64,000 bases of DNA from Lucifuga dentata. Lineage: Eukaryota; Chordata; Actinopteri; Ophidiiformes; Bythitidae. Shown piece by piece: positions 1-30,259 of the stretch. The position numbers and the translations under genes are program-made. Numbering within the stretch: position 1 is the stretch's first letter; each line of letters starts with the position of its first letter. The stretch is from assembly GCA_014773175.1 (NCBI GenBank), contig VXCM01002087.1:1-64000 (forward strand). The letters run 5' to 3'. The notes beneath the pieces are model-generated. The model worked only from the letters and a program-made list of their open reading frames with translations, was not told where the DNA came from and did no database searches.

Positions 1-67
1 TAAATTCAAACAGAATGCAAAATAGAAGCATTTTCACAGTGGTCTCAGACTTTTGGACCCCACTGTA
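1..67. mobile_element. Tc1-like transposon end
   Basis: The run CAGACTTTTGGACCCCACTG followed by TA matches, from memory, the terminus of a fish Tc1/mariner family whose ends read as TACAGTGGGGTCCAAAAG inward. Only the last bases are in the window; the rest lies to the left. It sits in nlk intron 8. Confidence 0.5.
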
Positions 68-461
68 TGGTATTCTAATAATTAAAGAGCGCTAAATTAA
101 ACAACTGTAAAACTGGTGGAGGTCTTTACAGGTCTACTTGACCTGGGACCTGACTTGGGCTGGGTCCAAATTATATGAATCAAGTTGGACGGGGTCACGT
201 GCTATTGCCTTGGGCCTCAGGTGTGTGTTTTTTCAATGTGTCTTGTATTGGAGAGGATCCAAGGGGACACTATCAGCTCTGATAACATGGCGTCACAATC
301 AAAATAACTAATGGGAAAAAAAAAAAAAATGACTTTATATTGATTCTTACAACATATATTGCAAAACTTTTCAACCACTGTTAATTGGTGGTGCATCGTG
401 CTGGATCACTCTGCACTCTGGATCAGGTCTGCTTGTCCTTGGTCCCTTTTTGTTTTTAAAT

Positions 462-912
462 TACCATATATACTAGAGTATAAGCTGAGTTTTTATTACC
501 AAATTTCACAAAGCAAATCAGGGGGTTAGTTTATACACGAGAAATTCAAATTTGATCCAAGAGAACAAAATTTCCAGAGTTGGAAACACTACCACTACCC
601 ATGGAAAATAGTTTAAATCATAGCTTAGAATGAGATATTTCCTGACTAAACATCTTATCCAGCACATTTTGTGGCAGCCAGTGAGCTCTGTTGTCAGCTT
701 TTGAAATAAATATCATGTTTACCAGTATGTGGATTATTTTCAGAAAATCACAGGAATACTATGACAATACCCAGAAAAACAGATAATTTGCTAAATAAAT
801 ACAGTAAATTGATGGAACAACATCAGGGGGTCAGCTTATATATGGGTTTCTTTAAAAATCTAAATTTGTGGGTCAAAATCGGGGGTCGGCTTATACACGA
901 GTATATACGGTA
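462..912. mobile_element. Non-autonomous DNA transposon with TACCGTATATAC-type inverted ends
   Basis: The left end TACCATATATACTAGAGTAT and the right end, read inward as TACCGTATATACTCGTGTAT, are imperfect inverted repeats that continue into AAGCYGA. A TA dinucleotide lies at each tip, as in Tc1/mariner-type elements. No coding capacity. A truncated second copy is at 15739-15950. Confidence 0.7.
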
Positions 913-1039
913 CTCTATGCACTTGTATGAGTCTGTTTCAGATGAGAACCCATGAAGACCTCTACTATGTCTCACTCATTAACAAAGGTATTCTGACATT
1001 CATACCAAATTCATACCAAAGGTTTCATACGTGACTCAC

Positions 1040-19575
<18,536 letters not shown>

Positions 19576-21060
19576 TCAGCGAGGCAGGGAAATGATGGTG
19601 AAATGCCTCTTTGAAGAAACTGCTTCTACAACAGATGATAATGGCTACCAGGCAAACAGCTGCCTAAGGTGTTGCAATATTACGAGTAATGATAAACATA
19701 TATAAAAACAGATTTGGCTATATATGACCCGACATCAGTTACTTCAAATCTATGGGGAGAGGATCTTCTCTCGTGTGTCTTTTTGTCATAATGCCAACAA
19801 GGATCTGACCCACTTCCTCTAAATTAATTTTCTTGCTTGCAAACCATTAGGCTATTGTAGCCTGGGGCTAATAAAGAAAAGCATGTCGTGAGCATGCAGC
19901 AATGACTACCCAAGTCTGACAGAGTATTTGTGCAGCCCTAACGATGCCATTAACAATGACAAACCAAAAATAGTGAATAGAAAATAACCCGCACNAAAAA
20001 AAAAAAAAGTCGGTGGCCCTAGATGTCCCTCATGGTAGAGGTGGCGCCCCCTCCCTCCTCGCGAAATCCAGCCTCCCCGTGTTGATCGAGCAGTGCGGTC
20101 TAAAGCATGTCACATGGGAGCGTTCATCTTTTAAAAGTGCACAAGTTTGCCACTCGCTCTTGTCCAGCGCCGTTGCTGTTCCGGGCTCCCGGGCTCCGAG
20201 AGGCTGGAAATTGCATCTATCTGTTCCGTCTCGTACGCGGGATCCTCCAGATGCAGGCGCAGGCCAGATCGCTACTCCGTAAACAGGGGTACTCTCCAAG
20301 CCGTAATTAACGCTCTGATCCGGTGCAGAGGAGGTGTATCCTTGCCCAGGCCACAAAACAACAGCGCACGCAGGCCCAGGCCTCCGCCAGCCTCTTCACT
20401 CACATATTACACTTCCAGCGAGCCACATACGCCAAAAACAAACCCCCCATCATTCTGACAGAACGACCAATCTGCAACCATGACTCAAAAAATGACAAGG
20501 GAAATTCTCACATACGGCAGTTTGGCAACTTATTTCCCCCATCGACAGCCTTATGTTTAGGATGTGTCACACTGTCCTCTTGCTGCTTGTAAGCACACAT
20601 CCGGGGTAGACCGAATAACAATACCGGGAAGAAAAAAAAAGTTAAATCCTTTAAAATGTAGGAAGAATTCTCGTGACAGGATACAGCTGCCAGAACCTCG
20701 AAAGAATACAGGAGTCTTCAACCTGACAGCTTGCAGCTAGCTAGTGGATGTACGAAGCTCCAGTCAAAACATTAGCTGGTCCTTCCGTTACTCGTTCAGC
20801 CGGTCAGCTGAGAAAGGAAGCAGCCGCGTTGTTCGCACGACACTTTGGCCCCAAAACGATTTCTTGCCACTGACATGATAAAAGTATTGGTCACAATGCT
20901 ACTAAAATGAGCAGCTGATCCAACATGGTGAACAAAACGTTAGCTAATAGCTACTCAGCGGCAAGATTATGCAGGACAGCCAACCAATCACAGCCCGTTC
21001 CAGAGTGACGTATTAGTAATTCCAATGATTGACACCACAAGCAGCCAATGACTGTAGGCT
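19576..21060 (-). promoter_or_regulatory. nlk: nlk 5' UTR and probable promoter
   Basis: Upstream of the nlk ATG is a CpG-containing GC-rich stretch (about 20013-20360), far richer in CpG than neighbouring intron, consistent with 5' UTR or CpG-island promoter. Further out are three CCAAT motifs on the plus strand (20984 CCAATCA, 21022 and 21044 CCAATGA) and a TGACGTA CRE-like site at 21006, within about 65 bp. No TATA box was found. The transcription start is not defined by sequence alone; the ORFs seen here on both strands have no recognisable homology. Confidence 0.45.
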
Positions 21061-21175
21061 AAGAGAAACAGACGCTTTCATGACCGTTGCAATACAGAAA
21101 CGGCAATAACAGGATCTATCCAAACAACCTTTTCAGGGTGTAAAAACAGTCATTATTTCACAATAAAATATATAT

Positions 21176-21233
21176 GAATGAATGAATGAATGAATTTTTG
21201 ATATTAGTGACTGTCATATATATATATATATAT

Positions 21234-21283
<50 letters not shown>

Positions 21284-21292
21284 CTATATGTG

Positions 21293-21323
<31 letters not shown>

Positions 21324-21326
21324 ATA
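21176..21326. repeat. Compound GAAT / TA / GATA microsatellite
   Basis: GAAT units, then (TA)n, then about 12 GATA units (21235-21283), then TA and TATAGA variants. Confidence 0.95.
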
Positions 21327-21550
21327 CCAAGACTTACAAGATACTATTTACATACCGGATATAATGCAATTTATACAGATACAGTAATATTATACTTCAT
21401 CAAAAAATAAAAAGAGCAAGTAAGAATTTCTTGTACATTGTAGACATTAAACGTATTAATGAAATAAACCATCTTGCTTTCTCTTCCAGGTTTTGGAAAC
21501 AAAATTAGCTAACTTAAAAACCCCAAACCAAACAGCCATTCCTATATTTA

Positions 21551-21554
<4 letters not shown>

Positions 21555-21590
<36 letters not shown>
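21555..21590. repeat. (GT)n microsatellite
   Basis: About 17 GT units. Confidence 0.95.
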
Positions 21591-22682
21591 CTGTGTGTAT
21601 ATATATATAAGTATTTATTTCCAACATAAAGATAAAAGTTTTCAATTCATTGCCAATTTTTTTATTTTTATTTTAATGACAGAGTTTATGTTCACTTATG
21701 TAAATTTTGTAAATCTCCCTCAAGTCTGGTACCCTTTTCTGTTAGCAACTGAGCGTGGAGTCTTAACTCCATTTCAATGCCTGTAGTATATTTTTTTTTT
21801 ATCCATATTATTTATTTTATTTATTTAATAGTCATTTTTATATTATGTATTCGTTTTTTATTAGCTTTTGAGACCTCTCTATGTGATTGTGCAGTTATTT
21901 GCTATAATGCCTGAATTTGTATATTTGTATTTTTGTCATGTACAAAATGTTAAAGTTTTCTTTTTTTTAAATATCCATTCACTTCAGTTAAAAGTAATAT
22001 TGTCAAGTTCCGACATGCGGTGTAAGGAGAAAAAAAGCTCCAGCTATATTAGTTATTGATGAAAATTGATCAATGAAAATATTGATAATTAAAATATTTC
22101 CAGAGGTTAACACATTAGAAACATTTACAACAAACTTCTATGATTAAAAAAAACAACAAAAAAAAAAAAACTATAAACTATACACTATTGAAACCTTTCA
22201 AACTAGAAAGCACTCAGTATAACCTGTCAAATTTGCTATTTTAATAATTCAAAATGTTAAAAATTTAAATTTGAAAAAAAAATTAAAATTGCATTCTGAG
22301 TAGAACAAAGTGTGATGCTCATGGAGTTTAATAAATTAATAAATAAATTTCTGAGACTTGTTTTACCACTTTCTAATATGAACTGTTTGCTAAGAACCTG
22401 TTTGCTATGAACTATCATACAGTATATTCAAAGAACAAATAATTACTCACAACACACTGCTATAGCCTACAAGTGAACTTGGTTTTGCCAGAACTGTCTT
22501 TTTTTTTTTTTTTTTTTTTAGCCTTCCTGTCATCCTTATTTTTAATGCTAGAATGATGTGACTTGTTGGAAAGTCATTTAAATAGAAATGTACTTGAAGG
22601 GCTCCAAAACTCCATGAAAGAGACCTGCACTTGTGAATTTTATAGTGGGACAGCTCTGAGCAGTAACAGATTCATAAAGAAA

Positions 22683-22691
22683 GTGTGTGTA

Positions 22692-22725
<34 letters not shown>

Positions 22726-22730
22726 AGAAN

Positions 22731-22761
<31 letters not shown>
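22683..22761. repeat. (GT)n then (GA)n microsatellite with one N
   Basis: GT units pass into GA units; an N at about 22730 marks a closed gap, so true length is uncertain. Confidence 0.9.
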
Positions 22762-22764
<3 letters not shown>

Positions 22765-24620
22765 TGAGTAAACATTAAGACGGAACTATAGATTCTTCAT
22801 GAACCAAGGTCTTGAAGCAGTTTTTGGATCATTGTTTTGTTGTGCTTATAATCATAAAATGATGGATGAAATATAATAAAAGAAGCACAGATGAATTACA
22901 AATAAAATACAAAAAAAAAAAAAAAAAANAAAAAAAAAAGCAAAGTGATGGCATCACTACCACCACAAGCCCCTGTCCCATCCCATCCCATACCACCCTG
23001 GCTTTCCTCATGTATCCTCCAAAACCCACTCCATAATCTCTATTCCCTTTTCCTTTCTGGACAATGCAGTCATTCTGAAAAAGAGATTTTATCTTAGCAC
23101 ACCAATCACCAATAACGTTAGAATTCATTGTTATTAGAATCTCTAACCATTCATGAAAACCTACGTCTGATTACATTATGAGCCAAAATGTGAAGTGGCT
23201 ACATGGTGGCACTATCCACCTGCCTTAACTCTTTAACAAAGTGGACAACTGCAACCAAATTTAGATGATAAGTGCACCAATCAGCTCCTCAGAAGTCTAC
23301 AGTGTTTGATGCCAATTGGCCTACAGATGGCACTACAACATAATGGATTTAAATGACAAGCGTTCATGGCTCTGACTTAGTTTTGCACAATTTATCATTG
23401 TATGAAACCCTAATATTCCCAATCATTTAGGTATTCTCAAAACAAAATAGCCAATCAACACATCTGTCTACCACTGTGTATTTTGTTGCAGATTCAAATG
23501 CAGATTGAAAACTATTGCCATTACTTAAACAGAAAATTGTTTGAGCGCTCTCTAGATCAGTCATTTATTCATTCATTCTTCATCAAGGAACATCATTAGC
23601 ATTATTTCAGATAAACATTTGTGGTTATTGCATGTTTTTTTTAATCACTATTTGTTACTGTACAACAAGTTCATTAATGTGTCCTCTGTCCAAGCTTGTA
23701 TTTTTATTTATTTTTTATAAAGAAGTTATTGTCTATACCTTTTCAGCTTTGAGCCATAATGTGTGCCCTTTACTTTTCCTATGCTTCTATATTTAACTCT
23801 CTTCAGTTTACTGTATCATCTAACAGACTTTTAAAAAAATCTTTCTAGACTTACTACATTGTTGTTGACTCACAGCTTCTTGTATTATGTTTCTTCCTGT
23901 CTTGCTATAACTCTGTAATTGCCTGCTACCCCACATTTGGCTTCTATGCCCTATGAAATTACAGAATGAAAGAAGATCTCTCTTTGATTTGCCTCTCCCA
24001 CTGATGGGTTCTTCCATTTCCCTTACATGCTAAGGTTTTAGATTTTCTTGCCTTTCTAGGGCAGGGTCAGGAATTGTTGCAGAGAAGCCCTTTGGGAAAT
24101 TGTGATATTTGACTATACTAATAAACTTGACTTAAGTTACACATTGTTACTCGAAAAATAGAACCTTTGCAAATTTGTTGGAACTGCTCACTGTAAAATA
24201 CATACCATGCAAACAAAATCACCCGTTATTTATTCATATTTATTACTATTCTGTCTTTTGTATCAACACAAAATAATCTCATAACGGTAAAGTCTCAACA
24301 TATCTGTAAATATTTTTCCTCATACCAAGACTGAACCTTTGGACCTCAACCTCATTTTGAAGTGCCTCAGACTGCTGCCTCACCTTGTCGTTTTACCATT
24401 CAGTTTCTACCCTTTCATTTTAGCCTCTCATATCACGTTACATTTCTTATCTTAAATGCAATTCCTTAACCAGCTTTAAAGCCAAACTGAAAACTTGGCT
24501 TAAAGTGACTCAGCACTGTGATCACTGACTCTGGACTTACTGGACTCTACACTTCATCTGCTATACTGCTTTCAAATCTGGGTTGTATCTTAGCTGTTGT
24601 AGTATCTTGTTCCTTTAGAG

Positions 24621-25586
24621 CAGGGATGGGTTAGGGTTAGAATGAAAAGTGTAGTTTTCTCAACATTAACTATGCACACCGAGCTGTCTCTGGTTCGAGA
24701 TCAGAGATGGGCAACTTTGATGAGGATGGTGGCCAATAAAATATCATTCTCACAGTCAAAGGGCCTTACATTAAATAAAACAAAAATCACTGTGAATTCA
24801 GTAATTAGTTTAATATTTAAAAGTTTCATAAAACACAAAAATTATTCAGTCTAGTCTTTTTTCTTTTTTTTTTTTGTTTGTAAATTAAACAACACATTTT
24901 CAGATCTGCTGTTTAAATCTGTAATAGAGTGTATTTTGTTGCAAAGGAGTTCATGAAGGAAAAACAATGAATCCACCACACACTACTTTCAAATTCACCT
25001 TCTGACAGCAGCTTTTTAGCTTGTGCTATCTCCAGTGAAACTACATAAGACGCCTTAACAGATGATTCCTGTGTAGTTGTGCTTTTTACAAAAACATTCT
25101 GCTGACGCTGTGTTTTTCCCTTCAGATCAGCCACAGTAACAGCTCTAGCAGCTCAGGCGTACCTGTTATATTTGTCTTTATGCATAGTGTTGTCATGACG
25201 ACTCAAGTTGAACTCCTTCATCGTTGACATTGTTTCCAGACACACCAAACACATCGGCTTGCCTTTAAATTTCTAAAAAGTTCATCCATTTCCCATCTTG
25301 ACTGGAATGAATGGTTTTCTAAGTCAACTTTTCTTTTCTTGACACTCATCTTCCCTCTTTTACCTGACCGCAACAACGTATACAGCAACGGCCAACACAG
25401 GAGCTAACAGGAATACGCTCATAAGTCAGCTTCAGTAATGAGTGAGCGCCCTCTGCTGATGGGTGGTGGTAATAACAAAGGAAAATAATATTTTTCATTT
25501 TTATTAATTGAGGAGTCATCCAAGGGCCTGATAGATTAAAGGTGTAGGCCGTATCTGGTCCCCAGGCCACCAGTTGCCCATACCTG
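24621..25586 (-). mobile_element. hAT transposon remnant with exact 8-bp target duplication
   Basis: Flanked by CTTTAGAG at 24613-24620 and again at 25587-25594. The left tip is CAGGGATGGG; the right tip, read inward, is CAGGTATGGGCAACTGGTGG. Near the left tip a segment of about 77 bp separates CAGGGATGGG from a second start AGAGATGGGCAACTTTGATG at 24705, suggesting a small insertion that duplicated GATGGG. The minus strand carries a transposase fragment. Confidence 0.85.
24913..25349 (-). pseudogene. hAT transposase N-terminal remnant with BED-type zinc finger
   Basis: From an ATG at 25349 the minus strand reads MSVKKRKVDLENHSFQSRWE, shifts frame near 25262, then shows the finger CLVCLETMSTMKEFNLSRHD ending in NTMH, with two Cys and two His as in BED fingers. 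Next come MADLKGKTQRQQNVF and ASYVVSLEIAQAKKLLSEGE, typical of Charlie/GTF2IRD2-like hAT proteins. The frameshift and loss of the catalytic half make it dead. Confidence 0.75.
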
Positions 25587-25856
25587 CTTTAGAGTGAGAG
25601 CTGAACTATTGTTACTTGTCCTGTTTTTTTTTTTGTTTGTTTGTTTGTTTTTTTTTAGTGTAACTAGTCTTAGTGTTTGTATGGATTCTTTTTTACTTGT
25701 GAGTTGTGACCTGCTGAGGGACTGCAGATGAAAAATAGCTCTAAGCTAACTCTGGTACAATACATCAAATGGCAACATTTATATTTAACATTGTACAAGG
25801 TCCCTTTTAAATAAATAAATAACTAAATAAATAAAATCTAAACACATTAGGTTGGG

Positions 25857-26077
25857 TTTTTATTTTGGCCGGATCTTGGCCGGAAGCGTGCTGTTTCACG
25901 CCGGTCAAACTAGACCTCAGCCTTTTTAGGCTTTTATTTTGGAGACCTTGGCCGGAAGTGTGCTGAGTTTCATGCAGATCAAACCAGACCTCAGCTTTTT
26001 TAGGCTTTTATTTTGGAGACCTTGACCGGAAACGTGCTGAGTTTCACGCAAGTCAAACTAGACCTCAGCTTTTTTAC
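25857..26077. repeat. 74-bp tandem repeat, three copies, each with an ETS-like site
   Basis: Units start at about 25857, 25931 and 26005, each with a CTTTTATTTTGG-like start and CCTCAGCTTTTTT-like end. Each holds a CCGGAA core (GCCGGAAGCG, GCCGGAAGTG, ACCGGAAACG), close to the ETS consensus. The array abuts the probable smco4 first exon. Confidence 0.85.
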
Positions 26078-26231
26078 CCTCCATAGACTGCCACGTAGAG
26101 CTCCATGAGGAACAGTAAGAAAACTGGACAACTTATCCTACAACAAACTTGACATCTGGGACACTGGATACACTGTGGGCTAGCGGGTGGAAACTTTGAG
26201 CGTGGATCTGTTCGCGGCTTTGACACTGCCT
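26078..26231 (+). promoter_or_regulatory. smco4: Probable smco4 non-coding first exon and promoter area
   Basis: A good donor (CCTGTAAGTT, GT at 26232) ends a moderately GC-rich segment downstream of the ETS-like array, and a YY1-like AATATGGCGGCG follows at 26409-26420. The smco4 coding exon begins with a clear acceptor at 30834, so an upstream exon is required. This is the best candidate, but no transcript evidence is available. Confidence 0.35.
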
Positions 26232-26822
26232 GTAAGTTCCTCACACTATCACACTCAGAGTGAAGAGCTACAATCTGCTGAATTTTGTCCGGTTTGGCAC
26301 GTTAGCTAACATTTCCTAACTTATAAGCTAACTTGAGTAGCGTCAGGAGCTGTTTACCAACTTCTCCAAAAAGTTTTTTTTGTAATGTAATTAAGTAAAA
26401 TGAGGTTTAATATGGCGGCGTGGTTAGTTCCTACCAACTCGTATATCATAGCAGCTAGTTAGCTAATCCCCGTACTTGACAGTTTACCGGTAAGCCGAGT
26501 CCTGCGTGAAGCATGCCGACAGTTGGAGCTGTCCGGTGGGCCGCAGTAACGTAAATATTCACAAACAGAGTTAGCGTTCCGGCTTAGCTTTGAGAATAAA
26601 CCTACTAAATGTCAAATTTAAAAGTTTTTCATGGCAGACTAAAATTAACAGTAGAAAAGTAATTACAGAAACAGCTGCTGTATCCATCCGCTAATAAATA
26701 TTCATCTTCCAGTCTGGCAGCTACAGTGCCGTGAAAGAGTGTTCGCCCCTTTCCTGATTGGTTCTAATTTTTTTTTTTTTTTTGCATGTTTGTCACAATT
26801 ATATCAGATCTGAAAATAAAAT

Positions 26823-27948
26823 TTAAAGGACCATACTATCCATTTTGCATGTTTGAGCCTAATATATTCAATTTTCATACATGTTACGTTACTGACAGTC
26901 ATTTCCCAAAGGATAAAACTGTATTTCAGCTTTCCTGATATTTTGCAAAATCTCTTAATCTTTCAAAATCAAATATTCAAGTGATACATCCACCTTAAAA
27001 ATCCATGTTTCTCCTGCTAATAGTTANNNNNNNNNNNNNNNNNNNNNNNNNNNNNNNNNNNNNNNNNNNNNNNNNNNNNNNNNNNNNNNNNNNNNNNNNN
27101 NNNNNNNNNNNNNNNNNNNNNNNNNNNNNNNNNNNNNNNNNNNNNNNNNNNNNNNNNNNNNNNNNNNNNNNNNNNNNNNNNNNNNNNNNNNNNNNNNNNN
27201 NNNNNNNNNNNNNNNNNNNNNNNNNNNNNNNNNNNNNNNNNNNNNNNNNNNNNNNNNNNNNNNNNNNNNNNNNNNNNNNNNNNNNNNNNNNNNNNNNNNN
27301 NNNNNNNNNNNNNNNNNNNNNNNNNNNNNNNNNNNNNNNNNNNNNNNNNNNNNNNNNNNNNNNNNNNNNNNNNNNNNNNNNNNNNNNNNNNNNNNNNNNN
27401 NNNNNNNNNNNNNNNNNNNNNNNNNNNNNNNNNNNNNNNNNNNNNNNNNNNNNNNNNNNNNNNNNNNNNNNNNNNNNNNNNNNNNNNNNNNNNNNNNNNN
27501 NNNNNNNNNNNNNNNNNNNNNNNNNNNNNNNNNNNNNNNNNNNNNNNNNNNNNNNNNNNNNNNNNNNNNNNNNNNNNNNNNNNNNNNNNNNNNNNNNNNN
27601 NNNNNNNNNNNNNNNNNNNNNNNNNNNNNNNNNNNNNNNNNNNNNNNNNNNNNNNNNNNNNNNNNNNNNNNNNNNNNNNNNNNNNNNAAAAAAAAAAAAA
27701 AACAACCCTGAATTTACGTCTTGTTCACGATGATGGATTACCTATCCCAAGAACATTTCAAGTGTCAACAAGTTGATTTTAATAGCATAGCAGAATGAAC
27801 TGAAACCAATGGAGGTCTGGAAGGTAGGAAAAACATTTTTAATTCACTGTTCCAGTAGTATGCTTTTGGAAATGATTGTCAGTAACCTTATATGTATAAA
27901 AATTTAATATATTAGGCTCAAACATGCAAAATGGCTGGTAAGGTCCAA
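26823..27948. mobile_element. TTAA element, subfamily A, copy 4 (forward), containing the N gap
   Basis: Left TTAA at 26823 then AGGACCATACT; right arm ends GCATGCAAAATGG-like then a worn GGTAAGGTCCAA. It is inserted in the Tc1 element, whose sequence flanks both sides. About 130 bp of the element should be missing, so the 661-N gap (27027-27687) is probably an estimated, oversized length. Confidence 0.8.
27027..27687. other. Assembly gap (661 Ns)
   Basis: Unknown bases. ORFs reported across it are meaningless. Confidence 1.
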
Positions 27949-27966
27949 GACAAAGAAAGCCTGAGT

Positions 27967-28005
<39 letters not shown>
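27967..28005. repeat. (AC)n microsatellite
   Basis: About 19 AC units inside the Tc1 remnant. Confidence 0.95.
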
Positions 28006-28010
<5 letters not shown>

Positions 28011-28139
28011 TAAATGATTTTTTTTTTTTAATTGAAAAGTCATGTGACATAGTAATTGCCCCCCTAAATTTAACAACTGTTCCATCTTTAGCAGCAATAA
28101 CTGCAAACAAATACTCTGACATGGAGATAAAATCTTTCA

Positions 28140-29091
28140 TATTGCTGTGGAGGAATTGTAGTCAACTCCTTCTTTGCAGAATTGCTTTAATTCAGCCACA
28201 TTGGAAAGTTTTCGAGCATGAATGGCCCGTTTAAGGTCCTGCCACAGCATCTTAACTCAGTGGGTTCAAGTCAGGACTTTGGGAAAGGTCACTCCAAAAC
28301 CTTCATTTTTTAATTAATTTTTATTCAGAGGTGGACTTGCTCTTTGCTTTGGATCGCTGTCTTGCTGCATAACCCAGTTGCTCTTGAGTTTAAGCTCACG
28401 GACTGATGAACGGATATTCTCCTTCAGGATTTTCTGGTAGAGAGCAGAATTCATGGTTTCGTCAGTTATGACGAGTTGCTCACACCCAGAAGCAGTAAAG
28501 CAACAAAAGAATCATCACACTTAACACCACGTCATGTTTGACTGTTGCTATGACGTTCTTATTGTGGAATGCTGTGTAGTTTTATGCCAGAAGTAACGGG
28601 ATCCATGAAAGTTCCACAGAACATGATCCCAAAAGGCCTGAGGGTCATCAAGGTTTTTTTTTTTTTTTTTTNTTTTTTTTTTTTTTTAGTAAAATTGAGA
28701 CTAACCTTTATGCTCCTCTTGGTTAGCAGTGGTTTTTGTCTTGCAACTCTCCCATGGATTTCATCTTAGTCCGTCGCTTTTTAACAGCGGAGACATGAAT
28801 GCTGACTTTATCTGTGACGAGCGAGGCTTGTAGCTCCTTAGATGTTCCTCTGGGTTCTTGTGTGACTTCCTAGATGAGTCTTCATTTCACTCTTGGAGAA
28901 ATTTTGGTTGGCCGCTCACTCCTGGGAAGATTCACCGCTGTTCCAAGTTTTCTCCATTTGGAGATAAAGGCTCTCCCTGAGGTTTGCTGGAGTCCCAGAG
29001 CCTTAGAAATGAGTTTGCAGCCTTTTCCAGACTGAGATATTTACATAACTTTCTTCCTTATTTCTTCTGGAGTTTCTTTTGATCTGGGCAT
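28140..29091 (-). pseudogene. Tc1 transposase pseudogene
   Basis: The minus strand from ATG at 29091 begins MPRSKETPEE, the usual Tc1 N-terminus, and homologous nucleotide segments can be followed down to about 28140. No frame stays open, and a T-tract with an N interrupts it near 28672. Not functional. Confidence 0.75.
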
Positions 29092-29289
29092 CGTGTGGAG
29101 CTTGTTGAGACCTTTGAGCTACTTCATATTGCTGGAAAGCGTCTATTTAAGTGTTTAGATTCAACAGGGCTGCCAGATCTGGTGGATTAAAACATATATC
29201 CTTGGACGGGAAGTCACATTTATGTTATCTCTGTATTTTAACAAATAAGATCAGAAACCTGCAGCTGCACCACCAAGATAATAAGCTAG

Positions 29290-29440
29290 ATAATAAAATA
29301 ATAATACTTTATTGATTGGGAGGGTGGGGGGGTACATCACGGAAGAAGGGAAAAAAAAGTTGTAAAGCAGCTTGTGCTGTGTGCACTAGTTCTTGTTTTT
29401 CAGTCTGATGGCTGCAGGCACAAATGAAGATGATGCGACT
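29290..29440 (-). mobile_element. LINE tail fragment, reverse orientation
   Basis: ATAATAATACTTTATTGATT is the reverse of the AATCAATAAAGT tail of common fish LINEs; the following G-rich part and GTCTGATGGCTGCAGGCACA continue it. Family uncertain. Confidence 0.4.
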
Positions 29441-29849
29441 CATCAGTATTTAACAGTTTGACATATTTTCAACAGTTATGAATGTAAATCCAGAAGAATA
29501 TGTCTTACATTGAACTGTGTTATACATTTATAGACATCTGATTTCAAAGTTATGATTATGTGCTCTACCTTCTTCAGCTTTTCATTTCTTCTCTCACACA
29601 GTGACATAGATTTTCACTGTTGGTAAATCATATGTGACATTGTTATGAAGATTTCTACTAACAAAATGTTCATGCTGTGGGTAACAGTACATAGAGATCC
29701 ATTAATTTAATTCAGCATATAATGTACATAGCATGTAGCATAAGTAAAATAATCTTTTTCATAATGGAGTAGCTTTATAGTATACTATACTATGCTATAC
29801 AATAGTATAGTATACATTCAGACATGCACAGCCAAGCAGATGAAAGGAG

Positions 29850-30209
29850 CACACAAGAGATCAAAACTCACCATTTAAAAACTGACTGATCAGCTGAGTG
29901 AGTTTATCTATCAAAGTTATTGATCACTAATACATGAGGCAAATAAAGTTTGAAACGTCACCCAGATTTCATACCGCTGAAATTTACCACCAGACTGAAG
30001 CAGGTCTTCATTTTTGCAGGGTTTGTTTTATGCATAGCTACCACCACATGTAAATAAGGAAATATCACAGTAACGCCTCTTTCAAAGCTAATGCTAAAAT
30101 ATGTTGCTAACAGGTGTTATGAATGAGGGAACGTGGTTAAACCATGATATCTTCTTATAGCGATGCTATAAATCATGCGCCATCCTTTATGAATCTGGGC
30201 CATTATTAG

Positions 30210-30212
<3 letters not shown>
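29850..30212 (+). repeat. Dispersed repeat, copy 1 (partner at 51775-52125)
   Basis: Shares with 51775-52125 a colinear series including TTTATCTATCAAA, TTGATCACTA, GTCACCCAGATTT, AAATTTACCACCAGACTGAA and TATGAATGAGGGAAC. Both copies have the same orientation and are about 75-80% alike by eye. No known family recognised. Confidence 0.75.

Positions 30213-30256
<44 letters not shown>
30213..30256. repeat. (CT)n microsatellite
   Basis: About 22 CT units in smco4 intron 1. Confidence 0.95.

Positions 30257-30259
<3 letters not shown>

Larger units (their letters stand above)
21061..24330. other. nlk-smco4 intergenic region, mostly unique AT-rich DNA
   Basis: Holds microsatellites (listed separately) and homopolymer runs. 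I find no conserved ORF, RNA gene or transposon termini in the remainder. Confidence 0.6.
24340..25840 (+). mobile_element. LINE 3' end split by a hAT element
   Basis: 24340-24612 resembles the end of a fish LINE ORF2 plus 3' UTR (CCAGCTTTAAAGCCAAACTG), and 25595-25840 continues it through GACCTGCTGAGGGACTGCAG to an AAATAAATAAATAA tail. The hAT element sits between the two halves. Family assignment is from memory. Confidence 0.5.
26722..29175 (-). mobile_element. Degenerate Tc1-like transposon, interrupted by a TTAA element and an assembly gap
   Basis: The left end TACAGTGCCGTGAAAGAGTG and TTCGCCCCTTTCCTGATTGG match a common fish Tc1 terminus. After the inserted TTAA element (26823-27948) the Tc1 body resumes with AGACAAAGAAAGCCTGAGTA. 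The coding strand is minus. The far terminus near 29175 is lost. It lies in smco4 intron 1. Confidence 0.8.

Noticed and set aside
1..1039. Looked for the last nlk exon(s)
   Set aside because: No SKRISAKDAL-like or MCKCC-like sequence in reverse orientation; the region is transposon and unique intron.
20013..20458. Several 67-108 codon ORFs in the nlk upstream region
   Set aside because: Overlapping in multiple frames in GC-rich DNA, no recognisable domains; more likely 5' UTR or CpG island.
24620..24640. TTAGGGTTAG considered as telomeric repeat
   Set aside because: Less than two units.
26995..27733. ORFs of 236-242 codons on both strands
   Set aside because: They are almost entirely unknown residues across the N gap.
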